DNA from: a virus
Strand: one strand, 5' to 3'
DNA: 64,000 nt
IMG/VR virus record: IMGVR_UViG_3300004806_000019
Span: 20,224-84,223 of that record
Position numbers and translations under genes: made by a program. Under the pieces are notes generated by a model, which was not told where the DNA came from, ran no database searches, and worked only from the letters and a program-made list of their open reading frames with translations. Of this stretch, positions 41,933 through 54,000 are shown in pieces. The first letter of the stretch is position 1. The number at the start of each line of letters is the position of its first letter.

Positions 41933-44395
41933 ATGCAGTCCACCGATTTTCAGAACTTGACACAACCATCCATGGATATGGTGGATTTGGTTCGTCATGC
42001 TTATGAGAAAGGTGGGAAAGCAGAGAGGGAATCGCAGAAGGAAAAAGGCAAGAAGAGTGGCGTGACGATTGCGATTGTCCTTCCTCAGATGCCTCATCCT
42101 GCTGTGCTTGGTGCGTTATCCCAGCCGTTGCTAGAGCAACATATGGCGGAGCAACAAGGCCAGGAACAACCGAAGCAGATGGCCAAGGGCGGAGGGGTCC
42201 GTAAGCACTTTGCCAGCGGTGGTGCAAACGATCCGACATCTGCCACTAACCTTGCCGGGGATGCCATAACAGGTGGGATGGCTGTATATAGTGGATCAAC
42301 AGGTGCCGGTGCTGGTTTAGGTAATTGGATTGATACAAGCCAACTTGGTCAATCCGTTGGTTTAGGGACATCAACCGCTCCATCTGCTGATGCCATTGCT
42401 TCTGCCGCAGCAGCCCCAAATGCTGATATTGGTCCTTCATTAGCAGATGCAACATTGCCATCGGTTCCAACGGAAACTGGAGCGGCTCTATCTTCAGCCA
42501 TGGCTGATGCCGGTTGGGGTGGGATTGGAACTGTCATTGGAAATGTTGCCGGTCTTCCTTCTAATCAAAACCCTCTTGTAAATGCAGGAATGAATATTGC
42601 CGGGTCATTGGGTGGCGCGGCATTAGGTTCGGCTGCTGGTGGGGCTTTGGGAGGAACAATTGCGGGGATGGAGGCAGGGAGTGTTCTTGGCCCCATCGGA
42701 GCTATTGGCGGGGCTTTAATTGGAACACTTGCAGGGTCATTGTTCGGCCCTAATCCCTCTGTAGGTCCAGATGCCAATACAACCATATCTGGTTGGGATT
42801 CAACCAATAACCAACCTACCTATGCTCAGGGCGCCGGAAATGGCGGAAGCTCTGCAATCTCAAATGCTTTGATGCAGCAAGCATATCAAAACGCAAACAA
42901 TTATATCAGTAAATTAGGTGGGCAGATTACAAACACGGCTCCATTGTCTACGGGGTATTTCAAGGGGAAATACTTTGTATCAGACACAAATGCCGGTGGT
43001 AATGCTACATATACTGGAAATCAGTTTTCCGATCCAAATGCTGCTATTCAAGATCTTACTCAAAGGATCGTTGAGGCAAGCGTTATTAATGGTCTGACGC
43101 CAACTCAATTGGCTGGCATCGGAAATTATGCAACTCCGACATCGCCAAATTATTCAGGGGATTATACGTCAGGTCCATTAAAGGGAGGCACAATAGATGC
43201 GTATAATCCAGCAACATATGCCAATGGAGTTCCGTCTATTGCGTCTTTAACGAATGGGGCAAATACCAGTGGTGGGAACGGAAGTTCTGGTGGAACTGGG
43301 GGAACTGGGGCTGGTGCGACGGCTGCAAATCCAACGTTAGATCAGCAGATAACAAATGACTATTTAAGCACTCTAGGACGCGCTCCATCATCGTCAGAGT
43401 TGTCTTATTATGAGTCTGATCCCAATTATGCGGCTCATATCGCTGCCTCACCGGAAGCATCTAGTTTAACGTCTAATATTCAAAAGACGTTTACAGCCGA
43501 TACAGGGCGTCCAGCAGATGCTGCAACGTTGGCATATTACGCAGCGGATCCGAACTATGCCGCTCATATCGCCGCCGCTCCTGAATCTCAAAATTATACA
43601 GCGAATGCGACAACGATTAATAATGCAGCAAATACTGTCCTTGGACAGCCTGCCGATCCGGCAACAGTAGCGGCATTAAATACAGCCCTTAATAATGGTA
43701 CATTAACGACTGCCGGTATTCCTGCTGCGTTAAAGGCAACCTCTCAATATACTAATAATGTCAATGCTGGAACGGTCGGTCCTCAAGGGAACTTTGCTCC
43801 TAGTTATACGGTTCCTTCTCAGGGCAGGGACGCCTATACGGTAGCTACGGCTAATTCAGCGGCTAATTCGCTGGTCCCAACATGGGGTCAGAATGCAGCA
43901 ATTGGTGCGGCAGATGCTCTTGGCGTTAATCATTCTCAGATTGGTGCCTTGAATGGGTACATGCCCTACACGCCTCCGCCTGGAACGGGTGCTGGAGCTT
44001 TTGCGCCATCGAGTCCTTTAAACGGAGGCGTTGCTGCTCCGCCTACTCCGTCAGCATCTAATCCATTAGGTGCTTTGAATAGCGCGAATCCTTCAGGGAC
44101 ATATTCAGGCCCTGCCTTACCTAGCACAGGAACTCCTGTAGATCTTGGTGCTGGAGTGACGGGTAGTAGTGGCTCCTATAGCCCTCCTAGCACAGAAAAT
44201 CCTGTGGCTCTTAATAGGACGGTAACGGGAGGCGTTCCTGCTAGTCCTGCATATTTACGGGCTGTATCTGGTCAGAGCACCCCTGTTGGATATGGAACTC
44301 CGATGGTGTTGCCTGATTCGACATTGATTGACCCGATTACCGGATTGCCGATCACGGCTGCATCTGGTGCGTTAAACCAAGCGGCTGGAGCGTAG
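41933..44395 (+). CDS. Ejection-type virion protein with glycine zipper and DUF4214-like repeats
   Basis: 820 residues. An N-terminal charged part holds MAKGGGVRKHFASGG near residue 84. A glycine zipper at about 215-275 (SLGGAALGSAAGGALGGTIA) could enter membranes, as DNA-ejection proteins do. Residues about 465-600 carry two or three DUF4214-like units (DYLSTLGRAPSSSELSYYES). The C-terminal third is Pro/Ser/Gly-rich and likely flexible. GGAAGG lies upstream of ATG 41933. Position after the nozzle and before Gln-rich and giant proteins matches an internal/ejected protein set. Confidence 0.7.
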   Translation: MQSTDFQNLTQPSMDMVDLVRHAYEKGGKAERESQKEKGKKSGVTIAIVLPQMPHPAVLGALSQPLLEQHMAEQQGQEQPKQMAKGGGVRKHFASGGANDPTSATNLAGDAITGGMAVYSGSTGAGAGLGNWIDTSQLGQSVGLGTSTAPSADAIASAAAAPNADIGPSLADATLPSVPTETGAALSSAMADAGWGGIGTVIGNVAGLPSNQNPLVNAGMNIAGSLGGAALGSAAGGALGGTIAGMEAGSVLGPIGAIGGALIGTLAGSLFGPNPSVGPDANTTISGWDSTNNQPTYAQGAGNGGSSAISNALMQQAYQNANNYISKLGGQITNTAPLSTGYFKGKYFVSDTNAGGNATYTGNQFSDPNAAIQDLTQRIVEASVINGLTPTQLAGIGNYATPTSPNYSGDYTSGPLKGGTIDAYNPATYANGVPSIASLTNGANTSGGNGSSGGTGGTGAGATAANPTLDQQITNDYLSTLGRAPSSSELSYYESDPNYAAHIAASPEASSLTSNIQKTFTADTGRPADAATLAYYAADPNYAAHIAAAPESQNYTANATTINNAANTVLGQPADPATVAALNTALNNGTLTTAGIPAALKATSQYTNNVNAGTVGPQGNFAPSYTVPSQGRDAYTVATANSAANSLVPTWGQNAAIGAADALGVNHSQIGALNGYMPYTPPPGTGAGAFAPSSPLNGGVAAPPTPSASNPLGALNSANPSGTYSGPALPSTGTPVDLGAGVTGSSGSYSPPSTENPVALNRTVTGGVPASPAYLRAVSGQSTPVGYGTPMVLPDSTLIDPITGLPITAASGALNQAAGA

Positions 44396-44399
44396 AAAG

Positions 44400-45689
44400 A
44401 TGGCTGAAGATCTTTTATCAGGTTGGCTATCCCCGGATATCACGTCATCTTTTGACGGTAGCTCTCTTGATACATCAAGTCTTTTTACTGGTTCTCCAGG
44501 CTTGGCGAGTTTTGACTCATCATCTCTTCCAGGGGCTTCTGGTATAGATTATTCAGTTGGTGGCGTTGGATCGTCGGGAACGATAGGTCTTGGAAGTGGT
44601 TTGCCTGTTGGGGCAGGGTCTTCAGTTGGGGCTGGAGCAATACCAGGAGATGTGTTTTTACCTGCTGGACAAACGATTAATGACCAAAATCTTAGCATTA
44701 TTAATTCGTTTTCTGAGGGCAATTACACACTTGATAAGAATGGTTTGCTGTCCGGAAAAGGCGCTTTAAATGGAATGTCCCCTGAAGAGGGGATGGCGCA
44801 GCTAGGTCTTGCTCCGCAGGCTCCAAGTGGCGGTATTCTTAGTGGAGTTCTAGGAACCAGTACTCCCTATGCTAATGACACTTCTGGGTTTTCTATCGGA
44901 AAATCAGGAACAGTGACAGGCGCTCCAGATGCTGCATTAGGGGCGGCAGCAACGAAAGGTCTTGTTTCAGCTTCTTCTTCCGGGGCTTCCGCAGATAATT
45001 CAGGAAATCCATCAAACAGTTCAACTGATAGCAATAGCGGCAAAGGGGCCTTGAACAGCATATTTGGTGGTGGGAATGGAATTAATGTTGGAACGGGTGC
45101 TTTAGCCCTTGGGGCTTTGGCTGGACTTGCTGCCGCCCTTGGAGGGTCGCCTAAACAAAACTCCGTATCTCAAACTGCAAACTCCGTCGCTAATGCAAAC
45201 GCTGCTACACAGACTCCTCAGTGGAATGCTCAATTGAGTAATAAGCTTTACACTCCTCCCGTTCCTAATCCTAACTATGTCGCAGGAACGGCGGCGAATA
45301 ATTATAAGAGTGTTGGTCTTCCCACTATGGGGGGTGGCTTTAATTTTGCTCATGGTGGAGCTTTAAGCAACCCAAGGATATATACGACTGACCCTGACCA
45401 TAATGAAGCTGTTCATGGTGGTCCGATGTTTGATAGTCGGAAAGGTGATCGTTATGTCCAAGGCCCCGGAGACGGTCAAGAGGATGCAATTCCTGCTGCA
45501 TTGAGTGATGGAGAGTACGTTGTCGATGCCCAGACCACTTCAATCCTAGGAGGGGGGTCGAATAAGAAGGGTGCCGAGCTACTCGATAAGTTTAGGGATG
45601 AAGTCCTGAAGAAAGCTCATAGCCAGAAGTTTTTACCAAAGGGACTTGGTAAAGGTGCATTGAGCAAATTAGCAAGTGGAGCGGCATAA
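44400..45689 (+). CDS. Ejection-type virion protein with phage C-terminal LSDGEYV module
   Basis: 429 residues. Ser/Gly-rich N-terminal part, a hydrophobic stretch near 231-250 (GALALGALAGLAAALGG) and a C-terminal domain YVQGPGDGQEDAIPAALSDG followed by EYVVDAQTTSILGGGSNKKG, a module seen in many phage virion proteins. It also has the HGG element (AHGGALSNPR). It starts four bases after the previous stop and overlaps the next start as TAATG. Likely an internal protein delivered with DNA. Confidence 0.68.
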   Translation: MAEDLLSGWLSPDITSSFDGSSLDTSSLFTGSPGLASFDSSSLPGASGIDYSVGGVGSSGTIGLGSGLPVGAGSSVGAGAIPGDVFLPAGQTINDQNLSIINSFSEGNYTLDKNGLLSGKGALNGMSPEEGMAQLGLAPQAPSGGILSGVLGTSTPYANDTSGFSIGKSGTVTGAPDAALGAAATKGLVSASSSGASADNSGNPSNSSTDSNSGKGALNSIFGGGNGINVGTGALALGALAGLAAALGGSPKQNSVSQTANSVANANAATQTPQWNAQLSNKLYTPPVPNPNYVAGTAANNYKSVGLPTMGGGFNFAHGGALSNPRIYTTDPDHNEAVHGGPMFDSRKGDRYVQGPGDGQEDAIPAALSDGEYVVDAQTTSILGGGSNKKGAELLDKFRDEVLKKAHSQKFLPKGLGKGALSKLASGAA

Positions 45690-46960
45690 TGTCAGGCATA
45701 GGTAGCTTATTAACTGGCTCTCCCACTCCTCCGCAGCCAACAAGTGCTGATGCAACGTCATCATTTCCTGTATGGCTACAAGATTATTTGTCCAATATGG
45801 TCAGTGGGGCGAATAGCCTCATCGATACCACCCCTATGTCTGTTTATGGAGATGCAGCGAGTGGCTCTCCGTCTTTGGTGGCAACTCCTTCAGCCAACAC
45901 ACAGGCTGCATGGCAAAGTGCTGTAAACAATCAAGGTAGTTGGAAACCAGCTTTAGCAGATGCTGGTGGTCTAACAATGTCAGCAGCTTCCCCGATATCT
46001 GCTGACACAATGGGTTCTAATACTAACGCATATAACACAGATGCTTTAGGAAGTGTTGGTCAGTACGGAAGTGCAATGCAGGGCCAGACTTTGGGGAATC
46101 AATCTGCATATTCTGGAAATACCACAGGAAATCTTATCAATTCAGGAAATCAAATTACCGGGGCACTGAACAATGCTGTTCAGAGTAACGTTGGTGGGTA
46201 TTTAAACCCTTATACAGAGAACGTTATAGGTGGCATTGAGAGTTCAATGAACACCAATCTGATGCAGAATGTTCTACCTCAGATTCAAGATCGGATGGTT
46301 CAATCTGGTCAGGTTGCTTCTCCACAGCAGATGCAAGCTGAAAACAATGCTGTTTATCAAAACCAACAAGCTATTGGTCAAGCGATTGCCCAACCGTTGC
46401 AGTCTGGATATACAACGGCTCTTGGTGCCGCTCAGAACTCTGCAAACAATGCGTTTGGATATGGGAACCAAGGCGCTTTGTCATCTTTGACCACAGGTGC
46501 GGGTCAAGCTGGTCAGGCAGTGTCAAGCGCCCAAACGGGAGCAAGCGCCGGGAACCAGATGTCTCAGGCAGAACAGGCTGCTGCCCTTCAGGGTGGTTCT
46601 CAGATGGGGCAGATTGCAAGCCTCAATTCCAATCTAAATGCTTCAGATGTTGGACAGCTTGCAGCAGCAGGTGCAGCGCAGGATTCAGTAAACCAAGCGA
46701 ATATCAATGCGACGGCAAATCTGTACAACACAAGCCAACAGATGCCATATCAGCAGCTTGGATTTATGTCCAACTTGATCCGTGGTCAGAATATGCCAAC
46801 GAACGTACAAACGACTGCCTTGAGTTATCAACCTCAGTCTATGTACTCACCGTCTCCTTTATCCACGGCCGTTGGAACAACGGCTTTGGCCAGTGGGTTA
46901 GGGTTAGCTAAAGGTGGTAAGGTTAAGCCTAGGGGGGCTTTGTCCCTCTATGCAGCGTGA
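45689..46960 (+). CDS. Gln/Ala-rich internal virion-type protein
   Basis: 423 residues, Gln/Asn/Ser/Ala-rich helical sequence (QMQAENNAVYQNQQAIGQAI; AGNQMSQAEQAAALQGGSQM) of the kind seen in podovirus ejection proteins. The C-terminus is LAKGGKVKPRGALSLYAA, another instance of the AKGG element found in several proteins here. No catalytic motif. Codes immediately after its neighbour with an overlapping stop-start. Confidence 0.65.
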   Translation: MSGIGSLLTGSPTPPQPTSADATSSFPVWLQDYLSNMVSGANSLIDTTPMSVYGDAASGSPSLVATPSANTQAAWQSAVNNQGSWKPALADAGGLTMSAASPISADTMGSNTNAYNTDALGSVGQYGSAMQGQTLGNQSAYSGNTTGNLINSGNQITGALNNAVQSNVGGYLNPYTENVIGGIESSMNTNLMQNVLPQIQDRMVQSGQVASPQQMQAENNAVYQNQQAIGQAIAQPLQSGYTTALGAAQNSANNAFGYGNQGALSSLTTGAGQAGQAVSSAQTGASAGNQMSQAEQAAALQGGSQMGQIASLNSNLNASDVGQLAAAGAAQDSVNQANINATANLYNTSQQMPYQQLGFMSNLIRGQNMPTNVQTTALSYQPQSMYSPSPLSTAVGTTALASGLGLAKGGKVKPRGALSLYAA

Positions 46961-46970
46961 GGGACGGAAA

Positions 46971-48098
46971 ATGGTTGGGATGTTAAACGCAATTGCTGGC
47001 AGATATCATTATGATGAAGGCGGCTCTACTGGAGATGACGACCAGCAGAGAGGTCCACTCTCCACTTATGACCCGTCTGTTCTTGGCAATATGCAGAATG
47101 CAGTCCTAGGGGGAACACCTGAATCTGCCTTGCAGAAATATAAGGATGCCCAATCAGCACAGGAAGCAGCGGCCCAAGCAAAGAAGGATCGTATCCAACA
47201 GGCAATGGATACACTGAGTGCAAATCGCTCCAATCTCCCGATGATGGCTTTTGGCGCAGGGATGATGAAGCCAACCCACACTGGCACGTTTGGCGAAACA
47301 CTTAGTAATGCAATGAGCGATACAATCCCCGCCATTGATAAGCAGCGTCAATATGAGGCGCAGCTTCAGCAGATGGGGGTTTCAGCGGCTGACGTTGATC
47401 TGGCCCAGAAGACTAAAGCGGCCCAAGATTGGACAGACCGGATGAAGCTTGGGTTGACTACGGCAGAAACAAACCAGAGATTGCAGCAAAGTGATCAGCA
47501 ACATCAGGATTCGCTTAATCTTCAGAGGCAGCAGCTTCAAGGACAAAAAGGATATTATGATTATTTGAAGCAAGAAGACCCTGACGAAGTTTCCTCATGG
47601 GTGCCATTGTATGAAAAACCGGGCGTTCAAAAGATGGACCCTGTAAGTGGCTTGCCGTTATATCAAGGCATGAGCAAAACAGAGAAGCCCGTCGGTCAGC
47701 CTCGGATTGTTAGAAGTGATGATTTGGATAGCAGCAATACAAGTTCCCGTGCAGATCCGATTATTTCGCAGTATAATTCGGCTCAGAAGGCGCTTGATGC
47801 TGCTATTAGCAAAAGGTACGTTATATTAGGATCAAATCCTAAAGCCGATACGAAAATGTTAGATGAGCAAATCGCTCGTCAAAGAGAGCTTGTTGAACAA
47901 TTGAGAGTTGCGGCTACGACAAGGTTGGGAGGCTCAACCACAACGCAGCCTGTATCGCCGGATCCCTTAGCGGCAGGATTAGGGGGAAACGGAAGTGTTC
48001 CTTCTAAGAAGCCAAACATTGATCCTGGCATATATTCTCCTTCTCAAGAAGCAGCTAGGTCTGGAGCATTTCCCGCCCCACAGCCAGGAATTGATTGA
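46971..48098 (+). CDS. Helical internal virion-type protein
   Basis: 375 residues from ATG 46971, six bases after GAGGGA; the longer frame from 46914 overlaps the previous gene. It contains YHYDEGGSTGDDDQ near the start, a segment GAGMMKPTHTGTFGETLSNA typical of phage internal proteins, and a long Gln-rich coiled coil (about 140-200). The end is Pro/Gly-rich. It stops on the start codon of the giant protein (TGATG), so the two are made together. Confidence 0.65.
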   Translation: MVGMLNAIAGRYHYDEGGSTGDDDQQRGPLSTYDPSVLGNMQNAVLGGTPESALQKYKDAQSAQEAAAQAKKDRIQQAMDTLSANRSNLPMMAFGAGMMKPTHTGTFGETLSNAMSDTIPAIDKQRQYEAQLQQMGVSAADVDLAQKTKAAQDWTDRMKLGLTTAETNQRLQQSDQQHQDSLNLQRQQLQGQKGYYDYLKQEDPDEVSSWVPLYEKPGVQKMDPVSGLPLYQGMSKTEKPVGQPRIVRSDDLDSSNTSSRADPIISQYNSAQKALDAAISKRYVILGSNPKADTKMLDEQIARQRELVEQLRVAATTRLGGSTTTQPVSPDPLAAGLGGNGSVPSKKPNIDPGIYSPSQEAARSGAFPAPQPGID

Positions 48099-51000
48099 TG
48101 CCTGAAGATCGCGCAGATGCTCCCCTACCGGAATCAGTGGACATTTCGGAGGCTACTCCTGCACCTGTTATAAACTATGTTAATTACACTCCCGCCCCGA
48201 CTCAGGCGCCAATAAAATCATCATTGCCTCCTTTGACACCGCGTCCAACAGAAAAGCCAGCACAAGGTCTTCCGTTAGACGTTGTTAAGCAGAAAGTGGC
48301 AAAGTTAAAAGATGCCGGTTATTCGCAGGATGAGATTGCTGAATCTCTTATGAAGAATCCTTTTTTCGGCCCTCGTATATCTGAGGCGGCTGATAAAGGA
48401 TGGGAATATCCAGAAATTTTTTCGAGATTTGGCCTCGATGGATATGATCCAACGGAAGGTGGTCCGTTAAAGACTCCATGGCGATATGTCAAAGCAGGCG
48501 TTGAATCTGCTGGGGAAATGATTGGAAACACTCTCCAGGGCGGAGCTATCGCTTCAGACCGAAGATCTTTATATGCTCCATATTATGAGGACTACACCTC
48601 GTTTAAGAGCAAGTCTCCTGAAGAGCAGCAGCAGATTCTTAGTAAGATCGCTAATAGTGATATGGACTTGGAGGCCAGACAGAATCTTACAAAAGAGTTC
48701 CGCAGGCTTCAAGAGGGGGCAAATCCTAGACAATTTGACATGCTGGCAAATCAGCCAGTTGAACAATTGCCTGGATACAAAGTTGGACAATGGTTCAAAG
48801 ACACCACACAGGGACTGCTTAATCCTGAAGAGGAAAAGCTAACTGGCGTTAGGATTGCTAAAGCTGCTGCCCCTATCGTTCCTGCTATGGCTGCAACAGC
48901 ACTTGCCGGTCCTGCTGGCCCAATGGCTCTGTTTGGCGGGTCTTCTTATCAAGAGGGTTATGAGAAGGCAAAAAAGGTTGGCGCCTCAGAAGAAGCTGCC
49001 CGTGACGCTGCTATGAAAGAAGCCGGTATTGGTGCTGCCGCTGGTGTTCTGGATGTTGGAGCCATATTAGGCCCAATAGCAAAATACTCTCCTGAACTCC
49101 TTAATAGGGCGCAAGCAATCCTTTATAAAGGTATTCAAAGCGGTGTCATTGGAAGTTCAGTCGGAGAAGCTCAAAAGTGGCTGAATGCTCAGATTGAACG
49201 CACAACTTATGATCCAAATGCACAATATAAATTTGATCCGACAGAAGCTGCGATTGGATTTGCAGGGATGGCAATTCCAGGTGCAGTTCATGGGGCATTC
49301 CATGAGCAAGCCCCAAAAGAAACCGCTCCGACAGGAACAGATATTCCTCATCCATCATTGATTGCCCATGCTTATTGGAGGATTGATGAGCTTGAGTCTA
49401 TCTACAATGGAACAGAGGGAAACCCTCCAAGGGATCTAACTCCTGCTGAAGCTGCCGAATACGCATTTCTTCAGAAGAACAAAAATAAGCCCGAAGAGCT
49501 TTCTAAAGTGATTCGTGGGACTGAGCCTTCTGAGCAACCGGAGCCGACTCAAGCGCCAACAGTTACGCCAGCCCCAACTGTTTCTAAATCTAATAAGCCT
49601 CCGAAAGCGACAAAGGCTCCTGTGCAGGCTGAGATACAAGCTCAACCTGAAGCGCAAGTTCAACCGGAAACACAGGATAAGGTTCAAGAGGCTGCTAACG
49701 CCCTTGTCGAAGAGGCAAAGCAGAATCCTACGGTTACAACACCTGAAAAAGATAGTGATATCTCCGCTCAAATTAAGGAGATGATCAACCCAAACAACCC
49801 GAGAGATTCTGTCTACATTGCTCCAGGGAATGAGCATGAAATCCCTGTCAGTGCTTTAGATCATCCAGGTGTTGAGCTTGCTGAAAATCCCGTTAGTAAG
49901 GCTTTGTTGCTAACGACCAATATGGACAAAGCCATAGATTTTCAGAAGAACAGAGATCTCACAGAAGAAGAGAAAGCCAATTTGCTGGGTCTTTCTCAAC
50001 CCAAAACTGAGGCGTTAAAAGATCCTAATGCTGTCGTCGTTCAAGGGAAGAATGAGGATGGCGCTATTGTTCATCAGGAGCTTACCTCACAGGATAACCT
50101 GCCTAACTCTGTAGAGAACACAGCGAATAGGACTCCTGAAACTGGTCAAGTTGAAGTCGCCAGCACAACAGGAGCGCAAGCCCATAGAGTTGGTGGTGAT
50201 GATCAAGCTGTTCCTGTGGCAAAAGGAAAGGTTCCGACTCCCGATCCTGAGATACAGATTGCTGAGATCCGTAAGCAGATTGAATCATTTGAAGAACATC
50301 GGGATCAAGCTCTTGAAGTTGGGGATACTCCTACGGCTCAGAATTGGCATAACCGTATAAGGGAGGCTAATGAACAAATAGCCGAGCTTCAAAGAGGTCA
50401 ACCGTTAGAAAAAGAGCCAGCAGTTCAAGAGAGTGAACCCGCTTCTCCGCAGGCTCCGTCAACCGATATTCCTTGGGAAAATCATTATCAACGAGCAGTT
50501 GATGTCGTTGGGAGCGAGAGTTTCCCGCTTAAAAGCAAACCACTTGCAGATAAGCTTGGGGTTGATGAGGCTATGGCAACAAGGCTTTTACAAGCCATGG
50601 CGTCCAGGGGAGCTATTAGGCAAACAAAGAATGGTGGGTTTTCACGAAATCCAGATAGAGGCCCGTTAGACTTTCTTACATTCTTGGCAGCAAAGGGAGG
50701 TCTTCGGGATGATGAAGGCCATCTTCTTGCTCAAAGTATGGACGCTCAGAGGATGGTTCCGAATTACGGACCTTTAATCCGTAAGAATGGAATGGGGATT
50801 GATCAGGCAGGGGAAGCTTTGTGGCAGGCCGGATATTTTGGCCCGACTGATTCTACGCCAAGGCCAACAGAGACAGAAGTATTAAACAAGCTAAGTGAAG
50901 CCCTGAATGGGAGACTTCCTCTTGAAGAGCGGTATTCTGAATATGACCGAGATCGGGTGCAAAAGATTCAGGACACCAAGACCGCTAAAGATCGGGAGAA

Positions 51001-54000
51001 GCTTGAAAAAACAGCTAGGGCTGACATTGAGAAGCTTAATGAAGAAAAGACATATGGATTAACCCCAGAAGAAAAAGCTAGAGCGATTGAGCTTTTGGTT
51101 GAGCATCCAGAGGATTTCTCTCCAGAGGAGGCTGTTGTTCACGTTCTCGATACGTCAATGATTGAGGATCTTCATGGGGCTATTGACGTAGCAAGGGATG
51201 CACATGATGACGAGTTTTCCGATATACCGTTTGAGTGGCCAGCAGAGGTTGAACCTCCTCAACGAGGCGAAGAGGAGGGTAAAGGGACAGAAGTCTCTAT
51301 CCCCACTTCAGAGGAGGAATCTGGCACGGTTGGCAAAGAACCTGGAGAAGGTGAACGCCAAGATCTCCGTGACAAAGAAATAGGTGATGTCATTGGTGCA
51401 GGGGAACGGACAGCCCCACCAATGGACAGAGAGCGTCAGCAGGCGGAAATAAGGGCGCGACAGGCAGGTAAGAAAAGAAGCGGAAAAGAACAAGAAGAAC
51501 CGGGCGGGATGTTTGCCACGGAAGAAAAGGGGTTATTTTCCGAACCGAAGAAAACCGCTGATTATGGAACTCAGAATAAGGTCATTACAGCAGACGCGGC
51601 GGAGAAAGCTAGAGAGCTTCTTCGCAAGAAATCAAATCAGATTAATGCTGGTATTGACCCTGAAACCATGTTGGCTGGTGTTACGCTTGCTGCCTATCAC
51701 ATAGAGGCAGGAACAAGAAAGTTCGTAGATTTTGCAAGGGCTATGGTTTCTGATGTCGGCGCATGGATTAAGCCGTACCTGAAGTCATGGTATAATGCGA
51801 TCCGCGATTATCCGGGGTTGGAGGAAGCTGCCAAGGACATGACGCCGCATGAAGAAATGAATGCGGCCATGGATCAATTGGAAAGGGAAGGCTATGTATC
51901 AAGCGAATCCAGAGGTCTGGAACAAACTGGCGAGGGACCAAAAACTGAAAACGCCATGGGCAAAGAGGCTCTTCCCACTGAAGAGAGAGGAGCTTCACAA
52001 GGCGTTAGAGAAAGAAACGGAGAAGCTGAAGCAAGAGGGAATAACAAGCCCTCAAGTGAGGAGCAGCTTCCTTCAGATGGCGCCTCTTCTGTGGGAGAGA
52101 GAGGCAATAGCGAAAGAGACGCAGGAGAACCCGGCTTTGGGGCAGTGCCTGCCGAACGTGGAGGACGCCCAGGAGGCTACGATGTTAGCCAGCATGGACC
52201 GGCCATTGAGCATATCGAACCAGAAGAAGTTAATAAAACTGCTGGAGACTCCAAGACAGTAGCTCAGAGGTTTGCAGAGCAGAAGATTGCAAACTCTCGT
52301 CCAGTTGTCTGGAACGATATTAATAACATCAGAGAGACATTACCCGCTCTATTCCCTGATCAACAAGATGATGTTCATAAGTCTGAAAAACGTCTGAGTG
52401 TTGCTCATGGGATTATGATTACCAACGGAACTGGCACCGGCAAGACATGGAGTGCTGGTGGTGTAATCGCTAGATTTGTCCGTCAGGGAAAAGAAGACAT
52501 TCTTGTTGTTGCCCCCTCTCAGGACATCCTCACTGATTGGAAAGCTGCCCTTAAACATCTTGGTGTCGATGCCTCCGTTTTAGAAGGGACGCAGAAGTCT
52601 GGTAAGGGCGTAACACTTACTACCTATGCTAATCTTGGGGAAAATCGCCATATAGCGGATCGGAACTGGCATTTAGTTGTCGCAGACGAAAGCGATAATC
52701 TTATGTCAGATCAAAAAGGGAATACCACAAAAGCTCTAAATAGCTTCAGGGCGATCACGAACCATCCCGACGCATTGTATATTAGAGCGGATATGGCTTT
52801 GAGGGATCTTAATGATCGTGTTGCAGATCTCTCAGAGCGTGTTCATAAAAATTATAACAACAAAGAACTGACCTCTCAGTGGATAAACGCCCAGAGAGAG
52901 CTTGAGCAAAAACGCAAAGAGTTGGTTGATGTATACAAAGATCAACCGCGATCAAAGGCTATATTCCTTTCGGCCACTCCATTTTCATATGACAAAACAA
53001 CTGACTATGGAAATGGCTATCTGTTCGATTATCAAAAAGAAGGTAATAGAAGTGGGTATAACGTAGCTGAAGGTCGTAACCTTTTTATGGTTCAGAACTT
53101 TGGCTATCGGATGAGAAATGGGAAACTCACGGCTCCAGAAGCAAATGTTAATAGTGAGGTTCTTGAAAGAGATTTTCATGAACGCCTGAAGAAAGAAGGG
53201 GCTTTGATCGGGAGACGGTTGGAGGTTGATTCTGACTATGATCGTAAGTTCATATTAGTTAATGACGCTATTGGGAATAACATTGACCGGCTTCTTGAGT
53301 TTTTGCGTGAATCTGATGACGGGAAATTCCGTCCGATCTATTCATTCGTTAATGATAGATTTGATTATCTTTCAAGGCAGAGGTTGCTTGAGGCAATCAA
53401 GGCCAATCACGCAATCCCTATTATTCGGGAACACCTTGCTCTTGGCAGAAAGGTTGTTGTCTTCCATGACTTCAATGAAGGTGGTGGATTCCATCCTTTT
53501 GATACGAGTGAAATTCCAAATAACCCTGTCTTTGTTACCGTCAATGGAAAGTCACATGAGTTCAATTTAAAAGACCTCGCAAACGAATTTCACGACAGGA
53601 ACCCTGACGCAATAAAAATGGACTTCTCATCTATGAAAAGTCCGATTGAAACGATGACCAAGGCTTTTCCAGAAGCTCTTGTCTACAATGGAACGGTAAG
53701 TTCCAAGAACAGGGCCACCATCAAGCAACTCTTTAATCAAGATGGTTCTGGCAGAGATGTCATTGTTATTCAATCGGCTGCTGGTAGAGCGGGAATAAGC
53801 CTGCACGACACAACGGGAGTCCATCAAAGGGTTTTAATTAATCTTGGTATGCCCACTCGGCCAACAACCTCAATTCAACAAGAGGGGCGCATTTATCGTA
53901 CAGGGCAAAAGTCCGATGCAATGTTCCGGTATATGAATACTGGCACAGCATGGGAGCGGGAAGCATTTGCCAGTAGGATTGCTGAACGGGCAAGCTCAGT

